Made by a program: the position numbers and the translations under genes. A DNA stretch of 64,000 nucleotides from Metapseudomonas sp043392685 (GTDB lineage: Bacteria > Pseudomonadota > Gammaproteobacteria > Pseudomonadales > Pseudomonadaceae): assembly GCA_043392685.1 (NCBI GenBank), contig JBHZGM010000003.1; one strand, 5' to 3'. Within the stretch, counting starts at the first letter, position 1, and each line of letters opens with the position of its first letter. A model generated the notes under the pieces. That model ran no database searches, was not told the DNA's origin, and saw only the letters and a program-made list of their open reading frames with translations. Below, piece after piece: positions 1 to 8,370 of the stretch.

Positions 1-45
1 GCGACCGAGGCGCTGCGTCTGCGGCACCGGTTGTTCGGAGGTTGA
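1..45 (+). CDS. Possible C-terminal tail of an upstream gene
   Basis: Frame 1 reads 14 sense codons with Pseudomonas-like codon choice and then TGA at 43-45. The gene would begin outside the window. Too short to identify, and chance reading cannot be excluded. Confidence 0.3.
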   Translation, partial: ATEALRLRHRLFGG

Positions 46-343
46 TTGATCGTTAGAGAGTGCTCCAGCCATGACCGTTACCTTTGTTGTTGTGTTGGAG
101 TGAAAGGCTCCAAAACGGTAAGGAAAAGCGCTCCGGCGGGATTGGCGTTTGGCGTACGTGTTTTTGCGTCTGGGTGTACAGGGGCCCCGGCGCTTACCTG
201 AAGGCCTGCACGGACAGCTCCCTCTACCTCCGGGAGAGGGCAGACCTGTGGCCTGCCTGGCGAATGAATTCGCCTATAGGGGCACGGGCCTGAAAGCCTG
301 CACGGATAGTCCTCTGCGGGAGAGGGCGAATGCGGCTTGGGCC
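46..343. other. Intergenic, repeat-rich spacer
   Basis: No convincing gene. The phrase CCTGAARGCCTGCACGGA occurs twice (about 199-216 and 289-306). Each copy is followed within about 30 bases by a GGGAGAGGGC block. Between them, near 258-273, lies the EcoRI-containing core GGCGAATGAATTCGCC, which recurs near 25456, 35063 and 53142. The stretch follows the 3' end of csiR. Confidence 0.5.
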
Positions 344-1045
344 TCAGCGGGAGGTGCCGCCCATCCCTTCGGCCCGCATGATCTCGGCGATGATCGGCAC
401 CGGGGTCATCAGGTGGGTGCGCATCATTTCGCTCGCGCGCTGGGCGTCGCGGGCGAGGATGGCTTCCACCAGCGCCGCGTGTTCCTGGCGCTTGGTTTCC
501 AGGGCTTCTTCGGAAAACACCGTCTGGGTCAGCCAGAGATGGCGGTAGCGTTCGGCCTGGTCGAACAGGTAGGTGCGCGCCTGCAGCAGGTGCTTGGAAC
601 CGCAGCCTGACGCGATGGCGGTGTGGAAGGCCTTGTGGCGGTGGTCCCAGACGTCCAGGCGCTGCTCGCGGGTTTTCACTTCCATCACCTTGGCCAGGGT
701 GTGGGACTGCGCCAGTACCGAGGCTTCCCAGGCATCGTCGCCGCGTTCGATGGCAAGGCCGACGATCATCGCCTCCAGGTTGGCGCGGGCGTCGTAGATG
801 TCTTCCATCTCTTCCAGCGACATGGGCGCTACGCGGTAGCCCTTCTGGCTGATGGCGACCACCAGCTTCTCGGCTACCAGTTGCGACAGGGCCTCGCGCA
901 GCGGGCCCACGCCCAGGTCGTAGCGTTCCTTCAGGGCGCTCATCAGCAGCTTTTCACCGGGCTTGAACACGCCGCGGATGATGTCCTGCTTGAGCCACTC
1001 ATACCCGCTGAATGCCGAGTTCTGACGAGAGGCGAGTGCTTCCAA
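344..1045 (-). CDS. csiR: CsiR/GlaR, GntR-family (FCD) repressor of the glutarate operon
   Basis: A winged-helix GntR domain (about residues 15-75, with a GPLREALSQL recognition segment) is followed by an all-helical FCD ligand domain with metal-binding-type histidines (HRKAFHTAIASG). It lies divergent from csiD, the usual place of CsiR, which represses csiD-lhgO and is relieved by glutarate in E. coli and P. putida. An ATG-initiated frame reaches 1207. I prefer a TTG start at 1045 (233 residues) because AGGA sits about 8 bases before it, and because the longer N-terminus would be read through the AT-rich operator region and matches no GntR protein I know. The ATG at 1105 is the alternative. 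Identity rests on both domain pattern and neighbourhood. Confidence 0.88.
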   Translation of the reverse strand: MEALASRQNSAFSGYEWLKQDIIRGVFKPGEKLLMSALKERYDLGVGPLREALSQLVAEKLVVAISQKGYRVAPMSLEEMEDIYDARANLEAMIVGLAIERGDDAWEASVLAQSHTLAKVMEVKTREQRLDVWDHRHKAFHTAIASGCGSKHLLQARTYLFDQAERYRHLWLTQTVFSEEALETKRQEHAALVEAILARDAQRASEMMRTHLMTPVPIIAEIMRAEGMGGTSR

Positions 1046-1110
1046 GGTGCTGTTCCTCAAATCGTTTTGCGGATCATACCGAAACGTCTTTTCTGCGAAA
1101 AACATTGGAC

Positions 1111-1154
1111 AAACGATCGTTTTATTTTCGTTTTTCAAAAATGTAGACATTTTT
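1111..1154. promoter_or_regulatory. Probable CsiR operators between csiR and csiD
   Basis: Two perfect palindromes sit in an AT-rich patch of the divergent promoter region. AAACGATCGTTT lies at 1111-1122 and AAAATGTAGACATTTT is centred at 1137-1154. The second contains ATGT-N5-TTTT on one strand and its mirror on the other, resembling the half-site described for E. coli CsiR as I recall it. Binding is inferred, not shown. Confidence 0.55.
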
Positions 1155-1227
1155 TGTTTGTGGCGATATTTTTCTCTCGCCCGCCTGATCCGGGTGCTGC
1201 CAACCACCTCTTTGCCAGGAAACCGCC

Positions 1228-2205
1228 ATGAACGCCTTTACCAAGATCGAGGACCTTGTGATGCCGATGCCGCTGGAGACCCGGGGGTTCACCGTGACAC
1301 CCTCCCGGCAGTCGCCGCGCCTGCTCGAACTGACCTTCGCTCGCGAAACGGTCGAGGCTTTCCTCAAGGCGGTGGGCGAGTGGCCCGTGCAGGCCCTGGA
1401 ATACAAGTCTTTCCTGCGTTTTCGCGTAGGCCAGATCCTCGACGAGCTGTGCGAAGGCACCCTGCGCCCGGTGCTGCTGAACACCATCCTGAGCCGCGCC
1501 ACCGGCGCCATGCTGATCAAGCCAGTCGGGCTGGATGACGTGAGCCAGGCCGAGGACATGGTGAAGTTCACCACCGCCTGCGCCCACCTGATCGGCCGTT
1601 CCAACTACGACGCCATGAGCGGCCAGTACTACGCCCGTTTCGTGGTGGTCAACACCGATAATTCCGACAGTTATCTGCGTCAGCCGCACCGGGTCATGGA
1701 GCTGCACAACGACGGCACCTTCGTGAACCAGATCACCGACTACGTGCTGATGCTGAAGATCGACGAGAAGAACATGGAAGGCGGCAACTCGCTGATCCTG
1801 CACCTGGACGACTGGGAGCAGTGCGAGGAGTTCTTCCGCCATCCGCTGGCCCGCCGCGAAATGCGCTGGACCGCGCCGCCGAGCAAGAATGTCACCGAGG
1901 ACGTGTTCCACCCGGTGTTCGATACCGACGCCGAAGGCCGCCCGACCATGCGTTACATCGACCAGTTCGTGCAGCCGGAGAACTTCGAGGAAGGCGTCTG
2001 GCTGAACGCCCTGTCCGAATCCCTGGAAGGCAGCGCGCAGAAGCTCTCCATTCCGGTGCCGGTGGGCAACTTCCTGCTGATCAACAACCTGTTCTGGCTC
2101 CACGGCCGCGACCGCTTCACGCCCCATGAGGGCCTGCGTCGCGAACTGATGCGCCAGCGCGGTTACATCAGCTACCAGAAGCCGCGTTACCTGCGCGGTC
2201 AATAA
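1228..2205 (+). CDS. csiD: Glutarate 2-hydroxylase CsiD (GlaH)
   Basis: Non-haem Fe(II)/2-oxoglutarate oxygenase of 325 residues, the usual CsiD length. It hydroxylates glutarate to L-2-hydroxyglutarate with release of succinate and CO2. The facial triad falls at His160-x-Asp162 (ELHNDGTF) and His292 (WLHGRD), as in E. coli CsiD, and the 2-oxoglutarate-binding Arg is in the GLRREL segment. The ATG at 1228 has AGGAAA 6 bases upstream. It is the first gene of csiD-lhgO-gabD-gabT and is probably released from CsiR repression by glutarate made from lysine or 5-aminovalerate. Confidence 0.95.
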   Translation: MNAFTKIEDLVMPMPLETRGFTVTPSRQSPRLLELTFARETVEAFLKAVGEWPVQALEYKSFLRFRVGQILDELCEGTLRPVLLNTILSRATGAMLIKPVGLDDVSQAEDMVKFTTACAHLIGRSNYDAMSGQYYARFVVVNTDNSDSYLRQPHRVMELHNDGTFVNQITDYVLMLKIDEKNMEGGNSLILHLDDWEQCEEFFRHPLARREMRWTAPPSKNVTEDVFHPVFDTDAEGRPTMRYIDQFVQPENFEEGVWLNALSESLEGSAQKLSIPVPVGNFLLINNLFWLHGRDRFTPHEGLRRELMRQRGYISYQKPRYLRGQ

Positions 2206-2242
2206 TCAATGAAGCACGGTGGCCGGCCACCGTGCACAACTG

Positions 2243-2320
2243 CTGCAGGAGCGAGCCTGCTCGCGAAGGTCCCGCGCACGGACATTCGCGAGCAAGCGCG
2301 CTCTCGCAGGCTGATTCAGC
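2243..2320. repeat. REP-type inverted repeat pair
   Basis: CAGGAGCGAGCCTGCTCGCGAA is mirrored by a degenerate inverted copy with TTCGCGAGCAAGCGCGCTC. The first arm shares the GAGCGAG...CTCGCGAA core with the pair at 18069-18134 and the single unit near 33158. It lies in the csiD-lhgO spacer, where it could stabilise or attenuate the transcript. Confidence 0.6.
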
Positions 2321-2339
2321 TACGCCAGTGCGCGAGGTA

Positions 2340-3596
2340 ATGGCTGTGTACGATTTCATCATCATCGGCGGCGGCATCGTGGGCATGTCCACGGCCATGC
2401 AGCTGATGCAGGTTTACCCGGACGCCAAGGTCCTTCTCCTGGAGAAGGAATCCGGCCCGGCCCGGCACCAGACCGGGCACAACAGCGGCGTGATCCACGC
2501 CGGCGTCTACTACACGCCCGGAAGCCTCAAGGCGCGCTTCTGCCTGGAAGGCAACAAGGCGACCAAGGCCTTCTGCAACCGGCACGGCATCCGCTTCGAT
2601 GAATGCGGCAAGCTGCTGGTGGCCACCAACGAGCTGGAAATGGAGCGCATGAAGGCGCTCTGGGAACGCACCGCCGCCAACGGTCTGGAGCGTTACTGGC
2701 TGTCCGCCGCCGAGCTGCGCGAGCGTGAGCCGAACATCGTCGGCATGGGCGGCATCTTCGTGCCTTCCAGCGGCATCGTCAGCTACGCCGAAGTCACCGC
2801 CGCCATGGGCCGTGAGTTCCAGGCCGCCGGTGGTGAAATCCGCTACAGCGCCGAGGTCACCAGCCTCGACGAGCGTGCCGACGAAGTGCTGGTGCGCACC
2901 GGCACCGATGAGTTTCGCAGCCGCTACCTCATCACCTGCTCGGGCCTGATGGCCGACCGTGTGGTGCGCATGCTCGGCATCGAGCCGAATTTCATCATTT
3001 GCCCGTTCCGTGGCGAGTATTACCTGCTGCCCAAGCAGCACAACCAGATCGTCAACCACCTGATCTACCCGATCCCGGACCCGTCCATGCCGTTCCTCGG
3101 CGTGCACCTGACCCGGATGATCGACGGCACCGTGACCGTCGGCCCCAACGCCGTGCTGGCGATGAAGCGCGAGGGCTACCGCAAGTCCGATATCTCCCTG
3201 TCCGACATGGTCGAGACGCTGACCTCGCCCGGCATCCTCAAGGTGCTGGCGAAGAACCTGCGCCCCGGCCTGATCGAGATGAAGAACTCGCTGTTCAAGG
3301 GCGGTTACCTCAAGGAAGTGCAGAAATACTGCCCGAGCATCACCAAGGCCGACCTCACCCCCTATCCGGCCGGCGTGCGCGCCCAGGCGGTGTCCCGCGA
3401 GGGCAAGCTCATCGATGACTTCCTCTTCGTGAACACCCCGCGCAGCGTGAACGTGTGCAACGCACCGTCCCCGGCTGCCACCTCCGCGATCCCGATCGGC
3501 GCCCACATCGTCGACAAGGTTCGCGAGCAGATCGCCGGGTCCAGCGCCGGCTTCACCGTCAAAGCCACCGACAACAAGCAGCGGGCCGCCGGCTGA
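2340..3596 (+). CDS. lhgO: L-2-hydroxyglutarate dehydrogenase LhgO
   Basis: FAD-dependent oxidase/dehydrogenase of the DAO fold. It oxidises L-2-hydroxyglutarate to 2-oxoglutarate and passes electrons to the quinone pool. The N-terminus YDFIIIGGGIVGMSTA is the Rossmann FAD motif, and HQTGHNSGVIHAG around residues 40-52 is characteristic of the LhgO family. The frame is open from 2232, but the ATG at 2340 with GAGG just upstream gives the family N-terminus and 418 residues. It directly follows csiD and regenerates the 2-oxoglutarate that CsiD consumes. Confidence 0.93.
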   Translation: MAVYDFIIIGGGIVGMSTAMQLMQVYPDAKVLLLEKESGPARHQTGHNSGVIHAGVYYTPGSLKARFCLEGNKATKAFCNRHGIRFDECGKLLVATNELEMERMKALWERTAANGLERYWLSAAELREREPNIVGMGGIFVPSSGIVSYAEVTAAMGREFQAAGGEIRYSAEVTSLDERADEVLVRTGTDEFRSRYLITCSGLMADRVVRMLGIEPNFIICPFRGEYYLLPKQHNQIVNHLIYPIPDPSMPFLGVHLTRMIDGTVTVGPNAVLAMKREGYRKSDISLSDMVETLTSPGILKVLAKNLRPGLIEMKNSLFKGGYLKEVQKYCPSITKADLTPYPAGVRAQAVSREGKLIDDFLFVNTPRSVNVCNAPSPAATSAIPIGAHIVDKVREQIAGSSAGFTVKATDNKQRAAG

Positions 3597-3633
3597 GCCG
3601 ACGCCACCGCGCCCATTCCAGAGGATGACAAGC

Positions 3634-5082
3634 GTGCAACTGAAAGACTCCACCCTGTTCCGCCAGCAGGCGTACATCGATGGTGCCTGGGTCGACGCCG
3701 ACAATGGCCAGACACTCAAGGTGAACAACCCGGCCACCGGTGAAACTATCGGCACTGTGCCGAAAATGGGCGTTGCCGAAACCCGCCGCGCCATCGAGGC
3801 TGCCGAGCGGGCGCTGCCGGCCTGGCGTGCGCTGACCGCCAAGGATCGCGCCAACCGCCTGCGCCGCTGGTTCGAGCTGATGATGCAGAATCAGGAAGAC
3901 CTGGCCCGCCTGATGACCCTGGAGCAGGGCAAGCCGCTGGTGGAGTCCCGCGGCGAAATCGCCTATGCCGCTTCCTTCCTCGAATGGTTCGGCGAGGAAG
4001 CCAAGCGCGTCTACGGCGACATGATTCCCGGCCACCAGCCGGACAAGCGCCTGATGGTGATCAAGCAGCCCATCGGCGTGACCGCTGCCATCACCCCGTG
4101 GAACTTCCCCTCGGCGATGATCACCCGCAAGGCCGGCCCGGCGCTCGCCGCCGGCTGCACCATGGTGCTCAAGCCCGCGTCCCAGACCCCGTACTCCGCC
4201 CTGGCCCTGGCCGAGCTGGCCGAGCGCGCCGGCATCCCGAAAGGCGTGCTGAGCGTGGTCACCGGCTCTGCCGGCGAAGTGGGCGGTGAGCTGACCAGCA
4301 ACCCCATCGTGCGCAAGCTGACCTTCACCGGCTCCACCGAGATCGGTCGCCAGCTGATGGCCGAATGCGCCAAGGACATCAAGAAGGTGTCCCTGGAACT
4401 GGGCGGCAACGCTCCGTTCATCGTCTTCGATGACGCCGACCTGGACGCCGCCGTAGAAGGTGCGCTGATCTCCAAGTACCGCAACAACGGCCAGACCTGC
4501 GTCTGCGCCAACCGCCTGTACGTGCAGGACGGCGTGTACGACGCCTTTGTCGACAAGCTGAAGGCTGCGGTGGCGCGCCTGAACATCGGTAACGGCCTGG
4601 AAGAGGGCATCACCACCGGTCCGCTGATCGACGAGAAGGCGGTGGCCAAGGTCCAGGAGCACATCGCCGACGCGGTTGCCAAGGGCGCCAAAGTGGCCGC
4701 TGGCGGCAAGCCGCACAGCCTGGGTGGCACCTTCTTCGAGCCGACCATCCTGGTCGACGTACCGAAGGACGCCGCCGTGGCCAAGGAAGAAACCTTCGGT
4801 CCGCTGGCGCCGCTGTTCCGCTTCAAGGATGAAGACGAAGTCATCGCCTTCTCCAACGACACCGAATACGGCCTGGCCGCCTACTTCTACGCCCGTGACC
4901 TGGGCCGCGTGTTCCGTGTGGCCGAGGCGCTGGAGTACGGCATCGTCGGCATCAACACCGGGATCATCTCCAACGAAGTGGCGCCCTTCGGCGGCGTCAA
5001 GGCATCGGGCCTGGGCCGCGAAGGCTCCAAGTACGGCATCGATGACTACCTGGAAATCAAATACCTCTGCATCGGCGTGTAA
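3634..5082 (+). CDS. gabD: Succinate/glutarate semialdehyde dehydrogenase GabD
   Basis: NADP-dependent aldehyde dehydrogenase, 482 residues from a GTG start. It oxidises succinic semialdehyde to succinate and, in pseudomonads, glutaric semialdehyde to glutarate (DavD activity). The catalytic Cys289 is in GQTCVCAN and the general-base Glu255 in SLELGGN. An ATG at 3625 is in frame, but AGAGG abuts it, whereas the same Shine-Dalgarno is 9 bases from the GTG at 3634. The GTG also yields the family N-terminus MQLKDSTLFRQQ. It lies between lhgO and gabT in one direction. Confidence 0.95.
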   Translation: MQLKDSTLFRQQAYIDGAWVDADNGQTLKVNNPATGETIGTVPKMGVAETRRAIEAAERALPAWRALTAKDRANRLRRWFELMMQNQEDLARLMTLEQGKPLVESRGEIAYAASFLEWFGEEAKRVYGDMIPGHQPDKRLMVIKQPIGVTAAITPWNFPSAMITRKAGPALAAGCTMVLKPASQTPYSALALAELAERAGIPKGVLSVVTGSAGEVGGELTSNPIVRKLTFTGSTEIGRQLMAECAKDIKKVSLELGGNAPFIVFDDADLDAAVEGALISKYRNNGQTCVCANRLYVQDGVYDAFVDKLKAAVARLNIGNGLEEGITTGPLIDEKAVAKVQEHIADAVAKGAKVAAGGKPHSLGGTFFEPTILVDVPKDAAVAKEETFGPLAPLFRFKDEDEVIAFSNDTEYGLAAYFYARDLGRVFRVAEALEYGIVGINTGIISNEVAPFGGVKASGLGREGSKYGIDDYLEIKYLCIGV

Positions 5083-5163
5083 GCACGGCGGATCAACAAC
5101 CTTTCCTCTACGGGGGCCGCTGCGGCGGCTTCCCGTACGGACGTTTGCAACAGTGGAGCGAGC

Positions 5164-6441
5164 ATGAACACCAACCAGAGCCTGCAACAACGCCGTATGG
5201 CCGCCATTCCCCGTGGCGTCGGCCAGATCCACCAGATCTTCGCCGAGCGCGCCGAGAACGCCACCGTCTGGGACGTCGAAGGCCGTGAATACCTGGACTT
5301 CGCCGGCGGCATCGCCGTACTGAACACCGGCCACCTGCACCCGAAGGTGATGGCCGCCGTTCAGGAACAGCTGGCCAAGCTGACCCACACCTGCTTCCAC
5401 GTGTTCGGCTACGAGCCCTACGTGACCCTGGCCGAGAAGATCAACCAGCTGGTGCCGGGCAACTTCGAGAAGAAGACCCTGCTGGTCACCACCGGTGCCG
5501 AAGCCGTCGAGAACGCCATCAAGATCGCCCGCGCCGCTACTGGCCGTAACGGCGTGATCGCCTTCACCGGCGCCTACCACGGCCGCACCCAGTACACCCT
5601 GAGCCTGACCGGCAAAGTGGTTCCGTACTCCGCCGGCATGGGCCTGATGCCCGGTGGCGTGTACCGCGCCCAGTACCCGAATGCCGTCCACGGCGTGTCG
5701 GTGGACGAGGCCCTGGCCAGCATCGAGCGCATCTTCAAGAACGACGCCGCCCCCAGCGACATCGCCGCGATCATCCTCGAGCCGGTTCAGGGCGAGGGCG
5801 GCTTCAACGTCGCGCCGAAGGACTTCATGGCCCGCCTGCGCGCCCTGTGCGACCAGCACGGCATCCTGCTGATCGCCGACGAAGTGCAGACCGGCGCCGG
5901 CCGCACCGGCACCTTCTTCGCCATGGAGCAGATGGGCGTCGCTGCCGATCTCACTACCTTCGCCAAGTCCATCGCCGGTGGCTTCCCCCTGGCCGGCGTG
6001 TCGGGCCGTGCCGAAGTCATGGACGCGGTGGCCCCGGGCGGCCTGGGCGGCACCTACGCCGGCAGCCCGATCTCCTGCGCCGCTGCTCTGGCGGTGATCG
6101 AAGCCTTCGAAAGCGAGAAGCTGCTGGACCGCGCCAAGGCCGTGGGCGAAATCCTCACCGCCGGCCTGCGCAAGATCGGCGAGCGCCACAAGAGCCTGGT
6201 GGACGTGCGAAACCTCGGCGCAATGGTCGCCGTGGAGCTGTTCGAGGGCGGCGACACCAGCAAGCCGGCTGCCGAACTCACCGGCAAGATCGTGGCCAAG
6301 GCTCGCGAGAAGGGCCTGATCCTGCTGTCCTGCGGCACCTACTACAACGTCTTGCGCATCCTGGTGCCGCTGACTGTCAGCGACGCCGACCTGGAGCGTG
6401 GTCTGAACATCATTTCCGAGTGCTTCGACGAGCTCGCGTAA
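5164..6441 (+). CDS. gabT: 4-aminobutyrate / 5-aminovalerate aminotransferase GabT
   Basis: Class-III PLP aminotransferase of 425 residues. It transfers the amino group of GABA or 5-aminovalerate to 2-oxoglutarate, giving the semialdehyde used by GabD. The Schiff-base lysine is Lys268 in TFAKSIAGGFPL and the PLP-binding Asp is in LLIADEVQTG. GAYHGRTQYT and GGTYAGSPISC are also conserved. The ATG at 5164 is preceded by GGAGCGAGC. It lies 81 bp after gabD. The enzyme links putrescine, GABA and lysine catabolism to glutarate and succinate. Confidence 0.95.
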   Translation: MNTNQSLQQRRMAAIPRGVGQIHQIFAERAENATVWDVEGREYLDFAGGIAVLNTGHLHPKVMAAVQEQLAKLTHTCFHVFGYEPYVTLAEKINQLVPGNFEKKTLLVTTGAEAVENAIKIARAATGRNGVIAFTGAYHGRTQYTLSLTGKVVPYSAGMGLMPGGVYRAQYPNAVHGVSVDEALASIERIFKNDAAPSDIAAIILEPVQGEGGFNVAPKDFMARLRALCDQHGILLIADEVQTGAGRTGTFFAMEQMGVAADLTTFAKSIAGGFPLAGVSGRAEVMDAVAPGGLGGTYAGSPISCAAALAVIEAFESEKLLDRAKAVGEILTAGLRKIGERHKSLVDVRNLGAMVAVELFEGGDTSKPAAELTGKIVAKAREKGLILLSCGTYYNVLRILVPLTVSDADLERGLNIISECFDELA

Positions 6442-6490
6442 GTTTTAGAGCGTCACCCTGGTCCCTGCTCACCCGCTTCTGCTCCGATCA

Positions 6491-6516
6491 CCGTCCGGGG
6501 CAGGGCGGGCTTTTTC
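6491..6516 (+). terminator. Weak intrinsic terminator after gabT
   Basis: CCGTCC pairs with GGGCGG across a short loop and is followed by TTTTT. It lies between gabT and gabP and may lower gabP expression relative to the enzymes. The stem is only 6 bp with one G-U pair. Confidence 0.45.
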
Positions 6517-6558
6517 CGCTTGGTCGGCCCGCGCCGGTGAGTACGGAGTCGAATCGAC

Positions 6559-6599
6559 AAGAACAAAGGTAATGCCATGCAATCGCATAACAAGAACAA
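6559..6599 (+). promoter_or_regulatory. A-rich Hfq/Crc-type sites around the gabP start
   Basis: AAGAACAA at 6559-6566 overlaps the ribosome-binding region and AACAAGAACAA at 6589-6599 lies just inside the gene. Both fit the AANAANAA pattern recognised by Hfq with Crc in Pseudomonas catabolite repression. Function is inferred from motif and position. Confidence 0.5.
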
Positions 6600-7977
6600 C
6601 CTGAGTCACGGGTTGAAGTCACGGCATGTCACCATGCTTTCCATCGCCGGCGTCATCGGCGCCGGCCTGTTCGTTGGCTCCGGCCGCGCCATCGCCGAAG
6701 CCGGCCCGGCCACCATCCTGGCCTACATCTTCGCCGGCGCCCTGGTGGTGCTGGTGATGCGCATGCTGGCCGAAATGGCCGTCGCCTCGCCGGATAGCGG
6801 TTCCTTCTCCACCTACGCCGACCGCGCCATCGGCAAATGGGCGGGCTACAGCATCGGCTGGCTCTACTGGTGGTTCTGGGTGCTGATCATTCCCATCGAA
6901 GCCAATATCGCCGCCACCATCCTCAACTCCTGGATTCCGCAACTGGATATCTGGGTCCTGTCGCTGGCGATCACGCTGCTGCTCACCGCCACCAACCTGT
7001 TCAGCGTGAAGAACTACGGTGAGTTCGAGTTCTGGCTGGCACTGGTGAAAGTGGCGGCCATCGTCGGTTTCATCATCCTCGGCGCCTGCGCCATCTTCGG
7101 GCTGCTGCCGGGCAGCGGGGTGAGCGGTGTTTCACGCCTGTGGGACAACGGCGGCTTCATGCCCAACGGCTTCGGCGCCGTGCTCAGCGCCATGCTGATC
7201 ACTATGTTCTCCTTCCTCGGCGCCGAAGTGGTGACCATTGCCGCCGCCGAATCCGACGCCGCCGAGAAGCAGATCTCCAAGGCCACGAACTCGGTGATCT
7301 GGCGGATCACGCTGTTCTACATCCTGTCCATCTTCATCGTCGTCGCCCTGGTGCCCTGGAACGACCCGCGCCTGGCCAGCGAAGGCTCCTATGTCGCCGT
7401 GCTGGAAACCCTGAAGGTTCCCCACGCCAAGGCCCTCATCGACTTCGTGGTGCTGACCTCGGTGACCAGCTGCCTGAACTCCTCCCTCTACACCGCCTCG
7501 CGCATGCTCTACTCCCTGAGCCGCCGTGGCGACGCCCCGGCCTGCGCCCAGGTGACCACTAGCAGTGGCACTCCCATCTACGCCGTGCTGTTCTCCACTG
7601 GCGCTGCCTTCCTCACCGTAATCGCCAACTACCTGGTGCCCTCCAAGGTGTTCGGTTTCCTCATGGCCAGCTCCGGTGCCATCGCCCTGCTGGTGTACCT
7701 GGTGATCGCCATTTCCCAGCTGCGCATGCGCAAGCGCCTGGTGGCTGAAGGCAAGGCCATTCAGTACCGCATGTGGCTGTTCCCCTGGCTCACCTGGGGC
7801 GTCATCGCGTTCATCGTCAGCGTCCTGGTGGTGATGTTCTTCCGTCCCGACCACCGCATCGAAGTCATCGCCACCGGTCTGCTGGCGCTCTTCGTGGTTT
7901 GCTCCGGCCTGCTCATCACCCGTCGTCGCGAGCGCGAAGAACAGGGCGCGGTGGCGCTGCGGAGCGTGAGAGGCTGA
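6577..7977 (+). CDS. gabP: GABA permease, APC superfamily
   Basis: Amino-acid permease of 466 residues with about 12 hydrophobic segments. It starts with the amino-acid-transporter motif SRHVTMLSIAGVIGAGLFVGSG and carries EMAVASPDSGSF in the first loop. It is likely to import GABA and perhaps 5-aminovalerate by proton symport. AAAGG lies upstream of the ATG at 6577. Its place as the last gene after gabDT supports the substrate. The basic tail RRREREEQ is cytoplasmic. Another small amino acid cannot be excluded. Confidence 0.88.
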   Translation: MQSHNKNNLSHGLKSRHVTMLSIAGVIGAGLFVGSGRAIAEAGPATILAYIFAGALVVLVMRMLAEMAVASPDSGSFSTYADRAIGKWAGYSIGWLYWWFWVLIIPIEANIAATILNSWIPQLDIWVLSLAITLLLTATNLFSVKNYGEFEFWLALVKVAAIVGFIILGACAIFGLLPGSGVSGVSRLWDNGGFMPNGFGAVLSAMLITMFSFLGAEVVTIAAAESDAAEKQISKATNSVIWRITLFYILSIFIVVALVPWNDPRLASEGSYVAVLETLKVPHAKALIDFVVLTSVTSCLNSSLYTASRMLYSLSRRGDAPACAQVTTSSGTPIYAVLFSTGAAFLTVIANYLVPSKVFGFLMASSGAIALLVYLVIAISQLRMRKRLVAEGKAIQYRMWLFPWLTWGVIAFIVSVLVVMFFRPDHRIEVIATGLLALFVVCSGLLITRRREREEQGAVALRSVRG

Positions 7978-8060
7978 GGCTTCTGGAACAGGGCGCAACG
8001 GATTGCACCCTGCCGATGTGGGCGCCTGCATCGAGCGCTTTTCCCCGCGCAGAAACCGGC

Positions 8061-8101
8061 AACGCCGCTTTCCCGGCCAGGGATAAGCGGCGTTCTTTCT
8101 T
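8061..8101 (+). terminator. Intrinsic terminator after gabP
   Basis: AACGCCGCTT-TCCC pairs with GGGA-TAAGCGGCGTT (about 14 paired bases with a small bulge) and runs into TTCTTTCTT. Confidence 0.8.
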
Positions 8102-8133
8102 GGGGTACAGCATTTGGCGCAATGACCCCGGGT

Positions 8134-8321
8134 AAAAAACAAAGGGGACCGCCGAAGCTGCGCGATTGCTCGCGGATGGGGAAGATGCAACGACGGCCAG
8201 GAGCCCTTCTCCATGGGGCCTTAGTGAAATTCTAGTTCGCGGGATGGGTGGGGCGGCGATAGCCGGGGCTGTGTACGACGGCAGGCCTGCCGCCTGCTCA
8301 GCGATTGAAATCGCCCCCACA
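8134..8321. repeat. 188-bp dispersed repeat, copy 1
   Basis: Base-for-base alignable with 12595-12782 at a constant offset of 4461. I found one difference (G at 8241, A at 12702). Weaker similarity (TTGGYGCAATGA) extends about 20 bases to the left. Near the right end is the 14-bp palindrome CGGCAGGCCTGCCG. There is no transposase and no convincing terminal inverted repeat. Both copies are in the same orientation and flank the MFS-LysR-M20 block. Confidence 0.9.
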
Positions 8322-8323
8322 AG

Positions 8324-8347
8324 AAAAAAGAGCGCCCGAAGGCGCTC
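8324..8347 (-). terminator. Intrinsic terminator of the MFS gene
   Basis: Read on the minus strand: GAGCGCC, TTCG tetraloop, GGCGCTC, then TTTTTT. It abuts the right end of repeat copy 1. Confidence 0.85.
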
Positions 8348-8370
8348 CATGGAGGGGATGGTCGTGCTCG

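Larger units (their letters stand above)
7978..8370. other. Gene-free stretch between gabP and an MFS gene
   Basis: It holds, in order, a strong terminator for gabP (8061-8101), copy 1 of a 188-bp dispersed repeat (8134-8321) and a minus-strand terminator for the MFS gene (8324-8347). Open frames that cross it lie inside the repeat and are not believed to be genes. Confidence 0.7.

Noticed and set aside
3559..6189. Very long minus-strand open frame (about 876 codons) opposite gabD and gabT
   Set aside because: It is the mirror of two well-supported GC-rich genes; the peptide is Gly/Ala/Val/His-rich with no domain, as expected from antisense to biased codons.
6442..6576. Riboswitch before gabP
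   Set aside because: Only a short terminator-like hairpin and A-rich sites are visible; no known riboswitch core was recognised.
8134..8330. Minus-strand open frame within the 188-bp repeat (and its twin at 12595-12782)
   Set aside because: Lies wholly within the repeat, has no ribosome-binding site and changes its C-terminal continuation at each copy; more likely a spurious frame in a non-coding repeat.
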